From: an uncultured Akkermansia sp.
GTDB lineage: Bacteria > Verrucomicrobiota > Verrucomicrobiia > Verrucomicrobiales > Akkermansiaceae
Length of the DNA stretch: 64,000 nt
Direction of reading: 5' to 3'
Assembly: GCA_905200945.1 (NCBI GenBank)
Contig: CAJKMG010000008.1
Coordinates: forward strand, 40,467 to 104,466
Numbering within the stretch: position 1 is the stretch's first letter; every line of letters starts with the position of its first letter. The notes under the pieces are model-generated. The model made no database searches. It was not told the DNA's origin and saw nothing but the letters and a program-made list of their open reading frames with translations. Below are positions 15,427-24,377 of this stretch, one piece after another. The translations under genes were made by a program, and so were the position numbers.

Positions 15427-17325
15427 ATGCCATCCATCCACGTCATGTCTCCCACCCTTGCCAGCCAAGTGGCGGCAGGAGAAGTAGTGGAGCGCCCCGC
15501 CTCCGTTGTGAAGGAACTGGTGGAAAACAGCCTGGATGCAGGAGCCAAATTCGTGCGGGTGGAGATACGCCGCGGAGGCGTGGGCATGATCAAGGTGACG
15601 GACGACGGCAGCGGCATGTCACGGGCAGATGCCGAGCTGTGCACCAAACGGCACGCCACCAGCAAACTTTCTTCCCTGGAGGAGCTTTTTGAAATCACAC
15701 ATCTGGGATTCCGCGGAGAGGCTCTGCCCAGTATTGCCAGCGTTTCCCGCTTCAAACTCTGTACCAGGCAGCAGCAGGAGCTGGAAGGCTGGGAAATACG
15801 TATTGACGGGGGGCTGGAGCACGAACCGAGGAGCTCAGGCGTCTCTCCCGGCACCGCCATTGAGGTGGCCGACTTGTTTTACAATACTCCAGCGCGTCGC
15901 AAGTTTCTCAAATCTGCAGAAACGGAAGCTTCCCATGTGGAGCACCAGATACGCCTGCATGCCCTGGCTTATCCCCAAGTACGGTTTGCCTATAAGCGGG
16001 ACGACCAGCTTGTTTTCGACCTTCCCGCCACAGCGGATCTGCGCGTCCGCATTTCCGCACTGACGGATGCTGCCACAGCAGCAGCCCTGATTCCGATAGA
16101 AACGACCATCGGCCCCGGTATTTCCATCACGGGATTCCTGCTTCCTCTTTCCGAAGCCAGGCGCACCAGAAAAGGGCAGTACGTTTTTATGAACACGCGC
16201 CCCGTGGAGGACCAGCTCATTAACAGGGCCATTCGGGACGGCTATGGAGGCTTTCCCTCCGGACTGCATCCGGCGCTTTTTTTGTATATGGAGGTGGAGC
16301 CCGCTTTGGTGGACGTCAATGTGCACCCCGCCAAGAAGGAAGTGAGATTCCGCCGTTCCGCAGACGTGGTCAATACCATTGTGGAAGCCATAGCCAACAC
16401 TCTTCAAAAGCACGCCCGGCAGGAAATCCACGCTGCCGCCGCGCCGGAGCCGGAGAGAACTCTTCCTGCCCCTTCTACCACCGCGCCGCATGGGGAAATA
16501 CCCGCCCGTCCCACCAATCCCGGTTCCGCTTTTCCGGCGGCCGCCAGACCGGCCCCTGCTTCTTCCGCCGCCCAACCGCCGCTTTCCTCCTCTGCCGGGC
16601 AATCCCATGGGCCTGTCCCTCCCCCCACCCTCCGGGCCATTCCCCTGAAACAGGTTCCCGCCACCCAGGGGAAACTGGATTTTCACCGTCAGAAAGATGA
16701 AGAGACGGCACGAAACGCCCATGAAAACGCAGCTCCAGAAAGGGATGCCTCTGCCGGATTTTCCTATCTGGGAACACTCCGCCAGCAATTCGCCCTGTTT
16801 GAAACGCCGGAAGGCCTGGTTCTGATGCATCCCAAGGCTGCCCGGGAACGCATCATTTTTGAACGGTTGCGCGCACGCCGGGAAGCCCCCATGCCGTCCC
16901 AGCAGCTTCTGGATCCGGTGGTGCTGGATCTGGACCCGCGGGATTTTGCCGTTATCCGGCAGTTCGCCCCTCATTTTGACCAGGCCGGCATGGCCGTTAC
17001 GCCCTTTGGCCAGAATACAATCAGAATAGAATCCATCCCCGCACTGCTGGAACTGGAAAACGCACGCGCTTTTCTCCTGGAGCTGGCGGACCGTCTCACC
17101 CAGTCCGAATTCAGCCGAAATGCCAAACGCATGGCTTATGAAACCTTCATTGGGGAATTTGCCAGAAAATCCGCCTGGAGGGAGCGCATTTCCCCTCACC
17201 GGGCCCCTGCCATCCTAAAGGATTTGCTTGCCTGTGAAGTGCCGTACTGCACCCCGGGCGGCAAACCCACGCTGGTGAATTATTCCGTTCCGGAAATTAA
17301 ACGTAAATTCGGCCTACAGGCATAA
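15427..17325 (+). CDS. mutL: DNA mismatch repair protein MutL
   Basis: MutL couples MutS mismatch recognition to strand removal. This 632-residue protein has the GHKL ATPase domain at the N-terminus: VAAGEVVERPASVVKELVENSLDAGA, DDGSGM, RGEALPSIASVS. A MutL transducer domain follows, with VDVNVHPAKKEVRF near residue 300. A Pro/Ala/Ser-rich linker spans about 345-430, and the C-terminal dimerisation domain begins near GFSYLGTLRQQFALF. The endonuclease motif DQHA(x)2E(x)4E of nicking MutLs is replaced by HPKAARERIIFE, so the metal site looks broken. The C-terminal CTPGGKPT resembles the CPHGRP motif only loosely. The gene starts 42 bases after thiS. No mutS is in the window. Confidence 0.95.
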   Translation: MPSIHVMSPTLASQVAAGEVVERPASVVKELVENSLDAGAKFVRVEIRRGGVGMIKVTDDGSGMSRADAELCTKRHATSKLSSLEELFEITHLGFRGEALPSIASVSRFKLCTRQQQELEGWEIRIDGGLEHEPRSSGVSPGTAIEVADLFYNTPARRKFLKSAETEASHVEHQIRLHALAYPQVRFAYKRDDQLVFDLPATADLRVRISALTDAATAAALIPIETTIGPGISITGFLLPLSEARRTRKGQYVFMNTRPVEDQLINRAIRDGYGGFPSGLHPALFLYMEVEPALVDVNVHPAKKEVRFRRSADVVNTIVEAIANTLQKHARQEIHAAAAPEPERTLPAPSTTAPHGEIPARPTNPGSAFPAAARPAPASSAAQPPLSSSAGQSHGPVPPPTLRAIPLKQVPATQGKLDFHRQKDEETARNAHENAAPERDASAGFSYLGTLRQQFALFETPEGLVLMHPKAARERIIFERLRARREAPMPSQQLLDPVVLDLDPRDFAVIRQFAPHFDQAGMAVTPFGQNTIRIESIPALLELENARAFLLELADRLTQSEFSRNAKRMAYETFIGEFARKSAWRERISPHRAPAILKDLLACEVPYCTPGGKPTLVNYSVPEIKRKFGLQA

Positions 17326-17653
17326 GGGAACCTTGTTTTCCGGAAAACAGGCTGAAACGCTGCAAGATTTTACGGCAAACGGAAAATATGCAGCCAAAGA
17401 CGGATTGATGCCCGCTTCTGCGGTATATTATTTTCCCTTACCGATACTCAGTTTTATTTCAGCCGCAGCAAGGGCCGGAAACTCTCCCTGGCAACAGGGA
17501 GCATTTTACCCTGTCCGGCTACGGACACCTTTTCCGTCTTGTCCGCCAGAACTCTGGCATTCGGACGCATCCTCCCGCATACAACAGGGAGCTTGCTCTT
17601 GGCAAGGAAGTTTCCCGCGTTTATACTGCAGCCTTCCAGATAAATTCCCAGTC
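17326..17653. other. Gap between mutL and the O-antigen-ligase-like gene
   Basis: These 328 bases are in frame with the downstream membrane protein (open from 17333), but the 107 extra residues show no membrane helices, low-complexity bias or homologous start. I treat it as non-coding upstream sequence. Confidence 0.5.
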
Positions 17654-19606
17654 ATGCCAGACTCTCCCCCCAGCACCTCCCCCGCTCCGCGCATTGCTGA
17701 AACTGCCGCCGGGAAAATTCTGGCGGGGCTGCTGGCCCTTTTTTACATCTTCCTGGCAACGACGGCGGCAGGCGGGGAATGGCACACCCTTTTCCTTCCC
17801 GCCTGCTTTCTGGCGGCAGCCCTCCTGCTGTTCTGCTTCTGTATTCTCCGGGGATACAAGATTCCCAGCCCCGGACTGCCGGGCTGGCTGGCCCTGGGGC
17901 TGGGAGGCGGCTATTTCCTTGTCCGGGCATGGTTTTCCCCCTGGTTTTATTATGAGAGCGTAGCGGATCTGGGCCTTATCGCCACGGCCATCGTCATGTT
18001 CGCGGCGGGAACGTATGCCGGAGCCGGAAACGGGAAAAAGAGTATTCTTCCCGTACTGGCTGCGGCATTGGGGCTGCTGAATGCCCTGCTGTGGGGGTAT
18101 CAGAACATAACGGGAACGGAAGCCTCCTGGTTCAGACCGGATTATTCCCTGTTCGGCACGGAAATCCGCAACATCGGATTGTTCGGATACAAAAATTTTT
18201 CCGCCCATTTCCTGTCCGTCACCGGTTTTTTCCTTTGCGCATACAGCATGGCTTCCGCCAGAAAATGGGGCATCCGCCTGTTCACGGGATTGGCGCTCAT
18301 CCTCGTTTCCTTAACGTGCGGCTCGCGGTCCGCCTTCCCAAATGCCCTGGCTGGCGTAACCCTGTGCTTCTTTATTTATACCTCCAGCGTTTTCCGCAAT
18401 AACAGAAAATTTTACACGGCGTCCATCCTCTTTATTATCCTGCTTTTCCTGGGCACGTCCTATGCCGTGCTGGATTTGTCCCGGGGGGCGTGCAGGCTTG
18501 CCGCCCTTCTGGATACATTTTCCTTCGGCAACCGGCTGGACCTGTCCAAACTGGCCTGGGCGCTGGCGGACCAGGCTCCGCTGTTCGGTCACGGCAGCCG
18601 GATGTACACCAATCTTTCCACGGAGTTTTTCTCCGGAGCCAACCTCCCCAATTTTGCCCACCACGAATACGCACAAGCCGCCTGCGACTACGGCTATGCC
18701 GGGCTGGGGCTGATGCTGGCTCTGCTGGCCCTGTTTCTTATTTTCGGACTCCGGAGCGTTCTGAAATTGTCAGGAGAACATCAACGGCCCAATCCTCTGG
18801 GACCGGCGGCGTTCTGCGTATTGTGCATCGCCGCTTTCCACGCCTATGGGGAATTTATCTGGCATAACCCTGCCTTGCTTGGAGCCAGCGCCTTATGCGG
18901 CGGCATTACCTGCACGGCACCTCTTTCCAGAGTGAAAGCTTCGCGCCAGGCCGGACGCTGGCTTCAAGCGTCCGCCGCACTGCTTCTGGCCATATTGGCC
19001 CTGTGTTATGCGTTTCTGGCTTTTCCGGTCTGGAAAAACTCCCTTCAAGCCGTTCCGGCTTCCTCCAGCAACCGGCTGCCCATGCTGGAAGAGGCCGCCT
19101 CCTGCAGCCTGGACCCGGATTTGGTGCGGCGCAACATTCTGCATGCCGCAGGCAGTTCCCCCCTCCCAAGCCCAGCCCGGCTCAAAGCATTGGAGCATCA
19201 GGAAGAAAAAGCGGAACTCCTGAGCCCCGGAAACCACGGCCTGACGGCAGCTAAAAGCCTCCTTTACATCCTCCAGGGACGCCTCACGGAAGCGGAGCAG
19301 CTGCTCCGCCCGTACGTAGAGAGCCCCGGCAGGTTTGATGACCGAATGTTCGCCTGGACTACCATTTACAATAATATGCTGTATTCCTGGAGTACGGCCA
19401 TTGCTGCCCAGTCCCCCGGACGCGCCCTGTCCATGGCCATGACAGCCCAGCGCCTGATGTCCGCCCAAACGGCCCGGTGGCTGTATTATGGGGCCCTGGA
19501 CCCCGAAGTCAGGAAAAAACACTACTCGCGCCTCAATGAGCTCAAGATGCTCATCATGATGCTCCAGGCCCGCGGAGCGACGCCCGACCCTTCCTGGAGG
19601 AAATAG
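17654..19606 (+). CDS. O-antigen ligase/polymerase-like membrane protein (Wzy_C type)
   Basis: From the ATG at 17654 the product has 650 residues: about 12 hydrophobic helices over the first 450, then a soluble helical C-terminus. The loop LTCGSRSAFPNALAG followed by helices, and the later HHEYAQAACDYGYAGLGLML, match the conserved loops of the O-antigen ligase (WaaL/Wzy_C) and related bacterial glycan polymerase families. It would act in the inner membrane, joining or polymerising lipid-linked glycans in the periplasm. The C-terminal 170 residues look like irregular TPR helices (LTAAKSLLYILQGRLTEAEQLL). No glycosyltransferase genes are adjacent, so the glycan cannot be named. Pilin or protein O-glycosyltransferase activity is an alternative. 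Confidence 0.75.
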   Translation: MPDSPPSTSPAPRIAETAAGKILAGLLALFYIFLATTAAGGEWHTLFLPACFLAAALLLFCFCILRGYKIPSPGLPGWLALGLGGGYFLVRAWFSPWFYYESVADLGLIATAIVMFAAGTYAGAGNGKKSILPVLAAALGLLNALLWGYQNITGTEASWFRPDYSLFGTEIRNIGLFGYKNFSAHFLSVTGFFLCAYSMASARKWGIRLFTGLALILVSLTCGSRSAFPNALAGVTLCFFIYTSSVFRNNRKFYTASILFIILLFLGTSYAVLDLSRGACRLAALLDTFSFGNRLDLSKLAWALADQAPLFGHGSRMYTNLSTEFFSGANLPNFAHHEYAQAACDYGYAGLGLMLALLALFLIFGLRSVLKLSGEHQRPNPLGPAAFCVLCIAAFHAYGEFIWHNPALLGASALCGGITCTAPLSRVKASRQAGRWLQASAALLLAILALCYAFLAFPVWKNSLQAVPASSSNRLPMLEEAASCSLDPDLVRRNILHAAGSSPLPSPARLKALEHQEEKAELLSPGNHGLTAAKSLLYILQGRLTEAEQLLRPYVESPGRFDDRMFAWTTIYNNMLYSWSTAIAAQSPGRALSMAMTAQRLMSAQTARWLYYGALDPEVRKKHYSRLNELKMLIMMLQARGATPDPSWRK

Positions 19607-20014
19607 TATTCCGGAAAATCAGGGAAAGGGAATCTCTGCCGCATCCGTTATCTTCTTTTTTCCAGGGAAGCCGTTCCATATAGAAGAACACAGAAGTTTT
19701 CCCCGCTTGTCCGGCCTCTCTTTTACCGGGTTCCATGTCAGCTTATTCATTCCATGGAACACAGTGTGGACTGTAACCAGAAAGGCGGAAATCCGACACT
19801 TGGAGCAGCAGGGCCGTACAGGCGTTACGCCGGAATTTTAAGCGGCTTCAGCTATCTTCCGCCGGAAGCGGCAGCCTCTCCGGAACAGAACCGTTTGTTT
19901 CTTTTTCCCCCAACTGCGGACTGCCTCTGTTGGCGGTCCCGTAAAACGCATGTCCCGACGCAGCTCAACAGAAAAAAACTTTCCCGGCTCTATTCCTTTA
20001 TCGAATCTTTTTGT
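19607..20014. other. Intergenic region before the DUF488 gene
   Basis: These 408 bases hold no supportable gene. The DUF488 frame stays open back to 19754, but the extra codons have no family match. A T-rich tract (TTCTTTTTTCC near 19650) without a good hairpin follows the ligase gene. Confidence 0.4.
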
Positions 20015-20371
20015 ATGAACATAACCCTCAAACGAATTTATGACCCCAAGGAACCCGGAGACGGCTACCGCGTCCTGGTGGACCGGCTCTGGCCCCGCGG
20101 CATTTCCAAGGAAAAAGCTTCCTGGGACGAGTGGCTGAAGAACATAGCTCCATCCACGGCGCTCCGCCAGTGGTTTTCCCATGATCCAGTCAGATGGGAC
20201 GCATTCCGCAAAAAGTACGACGAGGAACTGGATGGAAACGGGGAGGCCGTTTCCCATCTGCTCCGGCTGGCGCGGAAAGGGAAGGTTACGCTGCTGTACT
20301 CTGCCAGAAATACGGAGCACAACGAAGCTGCGGCTCTGAGGGATTACCTTTTGCAACGGTTTGCTTCATAA
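20015..20371 (+). CDS. DUF488 family protein
   Basis: The 118-residue protein shows the DUF488 (YeaO-like) pattern: LKRIYDP near the start, then YRVLVDRLWPRGISKEKA, WLKNIAPS, LRQWFSHDP.RWDAFRKKYDEEL, and a C-terminal LLYSARNTEHNEAAALRDYL. The family has no firm biochemical role; a relation to uracil-DNA-glycosylase-like or small-molecule-binding domains has been suggested. The ATG at 20015 gives the normal family N-terminus (MNITLKRIYDP). The gene is monocistronic. Confidence 0.85.
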   Translation: MNITLKRIYDPKEPGDGYRVLVDRLWPRGISKEKASWDEWLKNIAPSTALRQWFSHDPVRWDAFRKKYDEELDGNGEAVSHLLRLARKGKVTLLYSARNTEHNEAAALRDYLLQRFAS

Positions 20372-20483
20372 ATAGAAGCATATTCCTGCACAAACTCCAT
20401 CCGCAAGCCCCAAATGCTGTCACGGGAACCTATGATACGGCAGGATTTCTTCTCTCGTTCATGAACAAGCGAAGAAAATGGAA

Positions 20484-20490
20484 AGGAGGT
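20484..20490 (+). promoter_or_regulatory. Near-perfect Shine-Dalgarno sequence
   Basis: AAAGGAGGTG (20482-20491) lies 8-9 bases before the ATG at 20500 and is complementary to the 16S rRNA 3' end over at least seven bases. Almost no other gene in this window has a recognisable Shine-Dalgarno sequence. It decides the start of the small basic protein. Confidence 0.75.
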
Positions 20491-20499
20491 GAATACAAT

Positions 20500-20655
20500 A
20501 TGGCCAGCAGTTCCCACATGGGTGGAAGTCATAAGGGCAGTTCCAAAAAACGCTCCGAGACTACCACAAGCAAAACCGGGCGGCGCATCAAACGCGATGC
20601 TTCAACCGGGCAGTTTATGAGCGATAAAAGCTCAGGCTCCAAGGAAAAACATTAA
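20500..20655 (+). CDS. Small basic protein with a GRRIKRDASTGQF motif
   Basis: This 51-residue protein is rich in Ser, Lys, Gly and His (MASSSHMGGSHKGSSKKRS) and ends SSGSKEKH. The central RIKRDASTGQFMSDK resembles the RDA.TG.F motif of small conserved bacterial proteins of unknown role. No fold or membrane segment is evident, and it is probably disordered and nucleic-acid or ribosome associated. Its strong ribosome binding site and the good terminator directly after it suggest an abundant product. The frame extends upstream, but the Shine-Dalgarno sequence fixes this ATG. Confidence 0.75.
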   Translation: MASSSHMGGSHKGSSKKRSETTTSKTGRRIKRDASTGQFMSDKSSGSKEKH

Positions 20656-20681
20656 TGCCCGCGAGTTTTTCGCCTGATTCA

Positions 20682-20709
20682 GGCTCCGGATCCGGTCCGG
20701 AGCCTTTTT
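20682..20709 (+). terminator. Rho-independent terminator
   Basis: GGCTCCGGA (20682-20690) and TCCGGAGCC (20696-20704) form a nine-bp stem with a five-base loop, followed by a T-rich run that reaches the stop of hemC on the other strand. Confidence 0.85.
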
Positions 20710-21685
20710 ATTTTTCTCCGCATCCGGAACACGAGGAAGTCTTCCGCCATCCACTCAGGCCCAATTCTTCAAAAGCCCGAAGGCCCAGCGCTTCAGGGGC
20801 TTTCCGGTCTCCGCGAATCACAACGGCAAAAGGCTCTTCCCTGCCCGGAACGTAATACGCAGCCCGCAGAACCAGTTCCTCTCCATCCGGATGGGCGTAA
20901 ACACCCACGGGCGTGGAACAGTTCGCACCCAGACGTACCAGGAAAGCCCGTTCCGCCAGCGCACAGGCAAAAGATTCCGGATCATTGATGCCTTCCAGCA
21001 TTTCCGCCGTCTCCCTGTCCGAGGAACGGCATTCCATTCCAACGATGCCCTGCCCCACAGCAGGAATAAAAACTTCCACCGGCAAGGGACGCATGTAAAG
21101 TTTTCTTCCTTCCACAAGGGTTTCCGGCGCGTACAGCCCCAGGCGTTCCAAACCGGCCCTGGCCAGAATCACGGCATCCCAGCCGGGATGTTCCACCAGC
21201 TTTCCCAAACGCGTAGGCACATTCCCCCGCAGGTTTTCAAACCGCAGGCCGGACCCCCAGTACGTGCGCGCCATCAGGCGTCGGCGCACGCTTCCGGTAG
21301 CCAGCGTTCCGGAACCGTTCCAGTCCGGTTCTTTCGTGATAAGCACATCCTCCACGGCAGCACGGGGCAAGACGGCGGCCAGCGTGAAGCCGGCGGCAAG
21401 CTCGCTCGGCACATCTTTGAGGCTGTGCACCGCTACGTCAATGCGGCCATCCCGGAGGGCGGTTTCCAGTTCCTTAATGAAGATCCCCTTGTCCACCATG
21501 CCGGAAACGCGGGCCACATCCGCCAGAGGAACATCCGTGCGGCGATCGCCGATGGTATGGATGATTTCACGGCGCACGTCCAGTTCCGGGTAACGGAGGG
21601 AAAGGGCAGCACGAACCATGTCCGCCTGGGCCAGGGCCAGGGCGCTCCCGCGGGTGCCGATGATGAGGGTATTTTTACTGGTCAT
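20708..21685 (-). CDS. hemC: Hydroxymethylbilane synthase (porphobilinogen deaminase)
   Basis: The enzyme joins four porphobilinogens into hydroxymethylbilane in haem synthesis. The 325-residue protein has the family start LIIGTRGSALALAQA, then HSLKDVP, and LARAGLERLGL. Cys256 (GANCSTPVGVYA) binds the dipyrromethane cofactor. The ATG at 21685 (MTSKNTLIIG) is preferred over the longer open frame to 21871, which overlaps hemA coding sequence. hemC overlaps the end of hemA by 11 bases, so ccsA-hemA-hemC is one operon. The C-terminus ends in a Cys pair (SSCSGCGEK) not needed for catalysis. Confidence 0.95.
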   Translation of the reverse strand: MTSKNTLIIGTRGSALALAQADMVRAALSLRYPELDVRREIIHTIGDRRTDVPLADVARVSGMVDKGIFIKELETALRDGRIDVAVHSLKDVPSELAAGFTLAAVLPRAAVEDVLITKEPDWNGSGTLATGSVRRRLMARTYWGSGLRFENLRGNVPTRLGKLVEHPGWDAVILARAGLERLGLYAPETLVEGRKLYMRPLPVEVFIPAVGQGIVGMECRSSDRETAEMLEGINDPESFACALAERAFLVRLGANCSTPVGVYAHPDGEELVLRAAYYVPGREEPFAVVIRGDRKAPEALGLRAFEELGLSGWRKTSSCSGCGEK

Positions 21686-22697
21686 AAAGAGCGGAATCCG
21701 GAAAATATCTGGAAATGCTGTCACGGATGATGGCCTCGCACCGGGAGACCTCCTGCTCCCGGCTGCGCTTGGCCTCATCCGCCAGCTGGGTGAGGGTGTC
21801 AATGTCGTAGAGATACACTTCCTCAATATCCGCCACGTCCGGAGAGATGTTGCGCGGCACGGAAATATCAATCAAAAAGAGGGAGCGGTATTTACGGGAG
21901 GCGCGCAAAGGCAGCAGCGTTTCCCGGGTGATGATGCAGTGGGGAGCAGCGGTGGCGGCCACCACCACGTCAATATCCCTGAGATAGTTCCCCCACACGT
22001 CATACCGGATGGCCTGGCCGCCGATCATGCCCGCCAGCTCTACCGCACGGTCAAAGGAGCGGTTGGCCACATAAATGCCCTCCGCGCCCCGGGCATGAAG
22101 GGCGCGCCCCGTAACGCGGCTCATCTCGCCCGCCCCCAGAATAAGGACGCGGGTGCCGGAAAGATCCCCGAAAATTTGTTCCGCCAGCTCCACTGCCACG
22201 GACCCCACGGAGGTTGCCCCGGCATGAATCTGGCTTTCCGTCCGCACTTTTTTACCGATAGCAAAGGCTTTCTGAAAGGTTTTGTTGGCGCAGGCCGCAG
22301 TTACTCCGGCATCCAGGGCCGTCTGGTAAGCCGTTTTTACCTGGCCGAAGATTTCCGTTTCCCCCAGTACCATGGAATCCAGGCCGCTCAGCACGCGGCA
22401 CAGATGGCCTAGAGCATCTTCTCCCTGATGGCTGTAAAAATAAGAAGCCATATCCAGTTCCCCGCGCCCATCACCCAAAAAATGGGATAAAATGTGCTCC
22501 TGCGCATTTTCCGGTTCGTTGGACCAATAATAAATTTCCATGCGGTTGCAGGTGGAAAGCACAACGCACTGGTCCACTCCAGGAAGGGAACGGATGCGCT
22601 GTCCTTCCCCCCGGAGCTTATGGGACGGCACGGCAAACCGCTCCCGTATTTCCACGGGAGCGGTCCGGTGATTCAAGCCTAAACAAACCATTCTCAT
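21675..22697 (-). CDS. hemA: Glutamyl-tRNA reductase
   Basis: This enzyme reduces glutamyl-tRNA(Glu) to glutamate-1-semialdehyde, the first step of the C5 pathway to haem. It has 340 residues, with LGLNHRTAPVEIRER at the N-terminus, the catalytic Cys50 in VVLSTCNRMEIY, LSGLDSMVLGETEIFGQVK near 100, and the NADPH domain LILGAGEMSR near 180. The C-terminal dimerisation domain is shorter than in E. coli. The start is set by TGATG (22695-22699), where the stop of ccsA overlaps the ATG. A tRNA-Glu gene lies elsewhere in the window. Confidence 0.95.
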   Translation of the reverse strand: MRMVCLGLNHRTAPVEIRERFAVPSHKLRGEGQRIRSLPGVDQCVVLSTCNRMEIYYWSNEPENAQEHILSHFLGDGRGELDMASYFYSHQGEDALGHLCRVLSGLDSMVLGETEIFGQVKTAYQTALDAGVTAACANKTFQKAFAIGKKVRTESQIHAGATSVGSVAVELAEQIFGDLSGTRVLILGAGEMSRVTGRALHARGAEGIYVANRSFDRAVELAGMIGGQAIRYDVWGNYLRDIDVVVAATAAPHCIITRETLLPLRASRKYRSLFLIDISVPRNISPDVADIEEVYLYDIDTLTQLADEAKRSREQEVSRCEAIIRDSISRYFPDSALYDQ

Positions 22698-23455
22698 CAA
22701 CTTACCAGGAAAATACTCATGGATGCAATAAAGAGGGCCACGCAGCAGCAGGCCAACATCCTTCCCGGAATGCCGCGGCGGTAGATGAACCACAGCAGGA
22801 CGCTGTAGCCTGCCGTGAGAAGAATGACAATGGAGGTCTTGGCCGCATTAATGGGGAGATGCCCCCGCCATCCGAACCATTCCCCAAGCAGAAGAAGGAG
22901 GAATGCCACGAGAAGCAGGCGCTTCATGCTGGTTTCCAGTGTACGGATGGGAGGAAGCACACGGCAGGTACCGGGAATCCGGCGGCTTTTGAGACATTCA
23001 TTCTGCATGCAGAACGCCGCCCCCGCAGCAGCGGCCAGGCCGCCGGCTCCGTAGGACATCATAGCTATGCCCACGTGCGCCGTCACCCAGAAGTCATGCG
23101 TGCCCTGCACGTCCGCTCCGGAACGGCCTATCAGCAGGGAAAAAACCGTCAGCGCGGCAATAGCCGGAGCCGTAAAGATGCCAAGCACGGACATTCGGTA
23201 AGCACGTCCCAGCATCAGATAAAAGAGATTGATGCTCCAGGAGAGGAAGAAGAGCACCTCTGAAGCGCCGCGGATGGGACACATTCCCGTCTGGTACGCT
23301 TTGACGCATAGCGCCCCTGTCTGGAGAACAAAGAGGCACGCCATCCAAAGATGGGCATATAAAAACCGCCGGCCGGAAGCCAGCAGGCGCCATCCCAGCC
23401 CTGTGAAAGCCAGGGAGAGGATGAGAGAGGCAATGGCCCACCAGTTATCGTTCAT
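22697..23455 (-). CDS. CcsA/HemX-like cytochrome c assembly membrane protein
   Basis: The 252-residue protein has about eight hydrophobic helices and the layout of the CcsA/HemX family. The haem-handling loop motif is reduced: GTHDFWVTAHVGIAMMSYG contains the conserved His after a polar loop, but the full WGxxWxWD signature is not evident. In Gram-positives, HemX sits beside hemA and lowers HemA levels; a full CcsA would attach haem to cytochromes c with ResB. Its one-base overlap with hemA and the missing tryptophan-rich loop favour the HemX-type role, but ResB/CcsA function is not excluded. It is the first gene of the operon. Confidence 0.75.
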   Translation of the reverse strand: MNDNWWAIASLILSLAFTGLGWRLLASGRRFLYAHLWMACLFVLQTGALCVKAYQTGMCPIRGASEVLFFLSWSINLFYLMLGRAYRMSVLGIFTAPAIAALTVFSLLIGRSGADVQGTHDFWVTAHVGIAMMSYGAGGLAAAAGAAFCMQNECLKSRRIPGTCRVLPPIRTLETSMKRLLLVAFLLLLLGEWFGWRGHLPINAAKTSIVILLTAGYSVLLWFIYRRGIPGRMLACCCVALFIASMSIFLVS

Positions 23456-23475
23456 AAATCCGGCCCGGAAATGGT

Positions 23476-24270
23476 TCAGGAACGCAGATCGCGCTCAATG
23501 ACGGCGTATGCCTGGTGGTTATGAATGGATTCAAAATTTTCCGCTTCCACCCGGTACCAGCTGAAGGCGGAATGACTCTGCGTTTTCAACGCCACGTTGC
23601 GCACCAGATCTTCCACAAAGACAGGGTTTTCATAAGCTTTTTCCGTCACCCATTTTTCATCCGGCCTTTTCAGGACGCTGAACAGGGAGCAGCTCGCGCA
23701 GGATTCCACCAGGTCAATCAGGTCTTCAATCCAGACGGGCCTGGAGGCGAAACGCACGGAATAAGTAACCAGCCCGCGCTGGTTGTGGGCTCCGTAGGCA
23801 CTCATGGCCTTGGAGCAGGGGCACAGCGTCGTCACGGGAACGATAACTGTCAGCTTGAAATCAGCCAGTTTGTTGTTCGCTTCCGCCTCCATCTCAAACC
23901 GGACAACGTAATCCATGAGCCCTTCAATTCCGGTCACAGGAGCGTTTTTGGAGCGGAAAAACGGGAATTCCATTTCCACATGGGAACGGCGGGCGGACAG
24001 ACGGCGGAGCAGTTCCCGCGGAATGGCCAGGGCCGTATGCACATCCAGCAAAGGGCCATGCTGGTGCAACGCCTCCACAAAACGGCTCATATGGGTGCCC
24101 TTGAATTCTTCCGGCAGATCCACCGCCAGAGAAACCGTCGCCACAGTGGACTGGATGCGGTTGAGCTTGTCCTGTATCTGGATGGGGAAGCGCAACCCTT
24201 TTACGCCCACCCGGTCAATGGAAATATTGCGCGTATCCGCCTCGGACTGGGTATCTTTCAGTTCCTGCAT
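23476..24270 (-). CDS. folE2: GTP cyclohydrolase FolE2 (type IB)
   Basis: FolE2 makes 7,8-dihydroneopterin triphosphate from GTP for folate or queuosine synthesis and works with metals other than zinc. The 264 residues include RVGVKGLRFP near 20, HMSRFVEAL near 60, SHVEMEFPFF near 97, and the catalytic VPVTTLCPCSKAMSAYGAHNQRG with Cys150. The C-terminal ENPVFVEDLVRNVA and SFAWYRVE-like segments (SAFSWYRVEAENFESIHNHQAYA) are typical. It starts 20 bases before the haem operon on the same strand and may share transcripts with it. It starts downstream of the rpsR terminator. Confidence 0.95.
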   Translation of the reverse strand: MQELKDTQSEADTRNISIDRVGVKGLRFPIQIQDKLNRIQSTVATVSLAVDLPEEFKGTHMSRFVEALHQHGPLLDVHTALAIPRELLRRLSARRSHVEMEFPFFRSKNAPVTGIEGLMDYVVRFEMEAEANNKLADFKLTVIVPVTTLCPCSKAMSAYGAHNQRGLVTYSVRFASRPVWIEDLIDLVESCASCSLFSVLKRPDEKWVTEKAYENPVFVEDLVRNVALKTQSHSAFSWYRVEAENFESIHNHQAYAVIERDLRS

Positions 24271-24292
24271 GGGGAAAAAGGATAATGGGTGG

Positions 24293-24334
24293 AAATAAAG
24301 CGGGAGTCTGCCCTGTTACCGGACAAACTCCCGC
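24293..24334 (-). terminator. Terminator of the rpmG-rpsR transcript
   Basis: On the minus strand, GCGGGAGT (24327-24334) pairs with ACTCCCGC (24300-24307) and is followed by TTTATTT. It lies 44 bases after the rpsR stop and just before folE2. Confidence 0.75.
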
Positions 24335-24377
24335 CTGCAAAGACAATTCTACCGAAAGAGATTTTCCTTGGGGCTTG

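Noticed and set aside
17333..17653. Extended N-terminus of the O-antigen-ligase-like protein
   Set aside because: The 107 residues have no membrane or signal character, and the ATG at 17654 starts just before the first helix.
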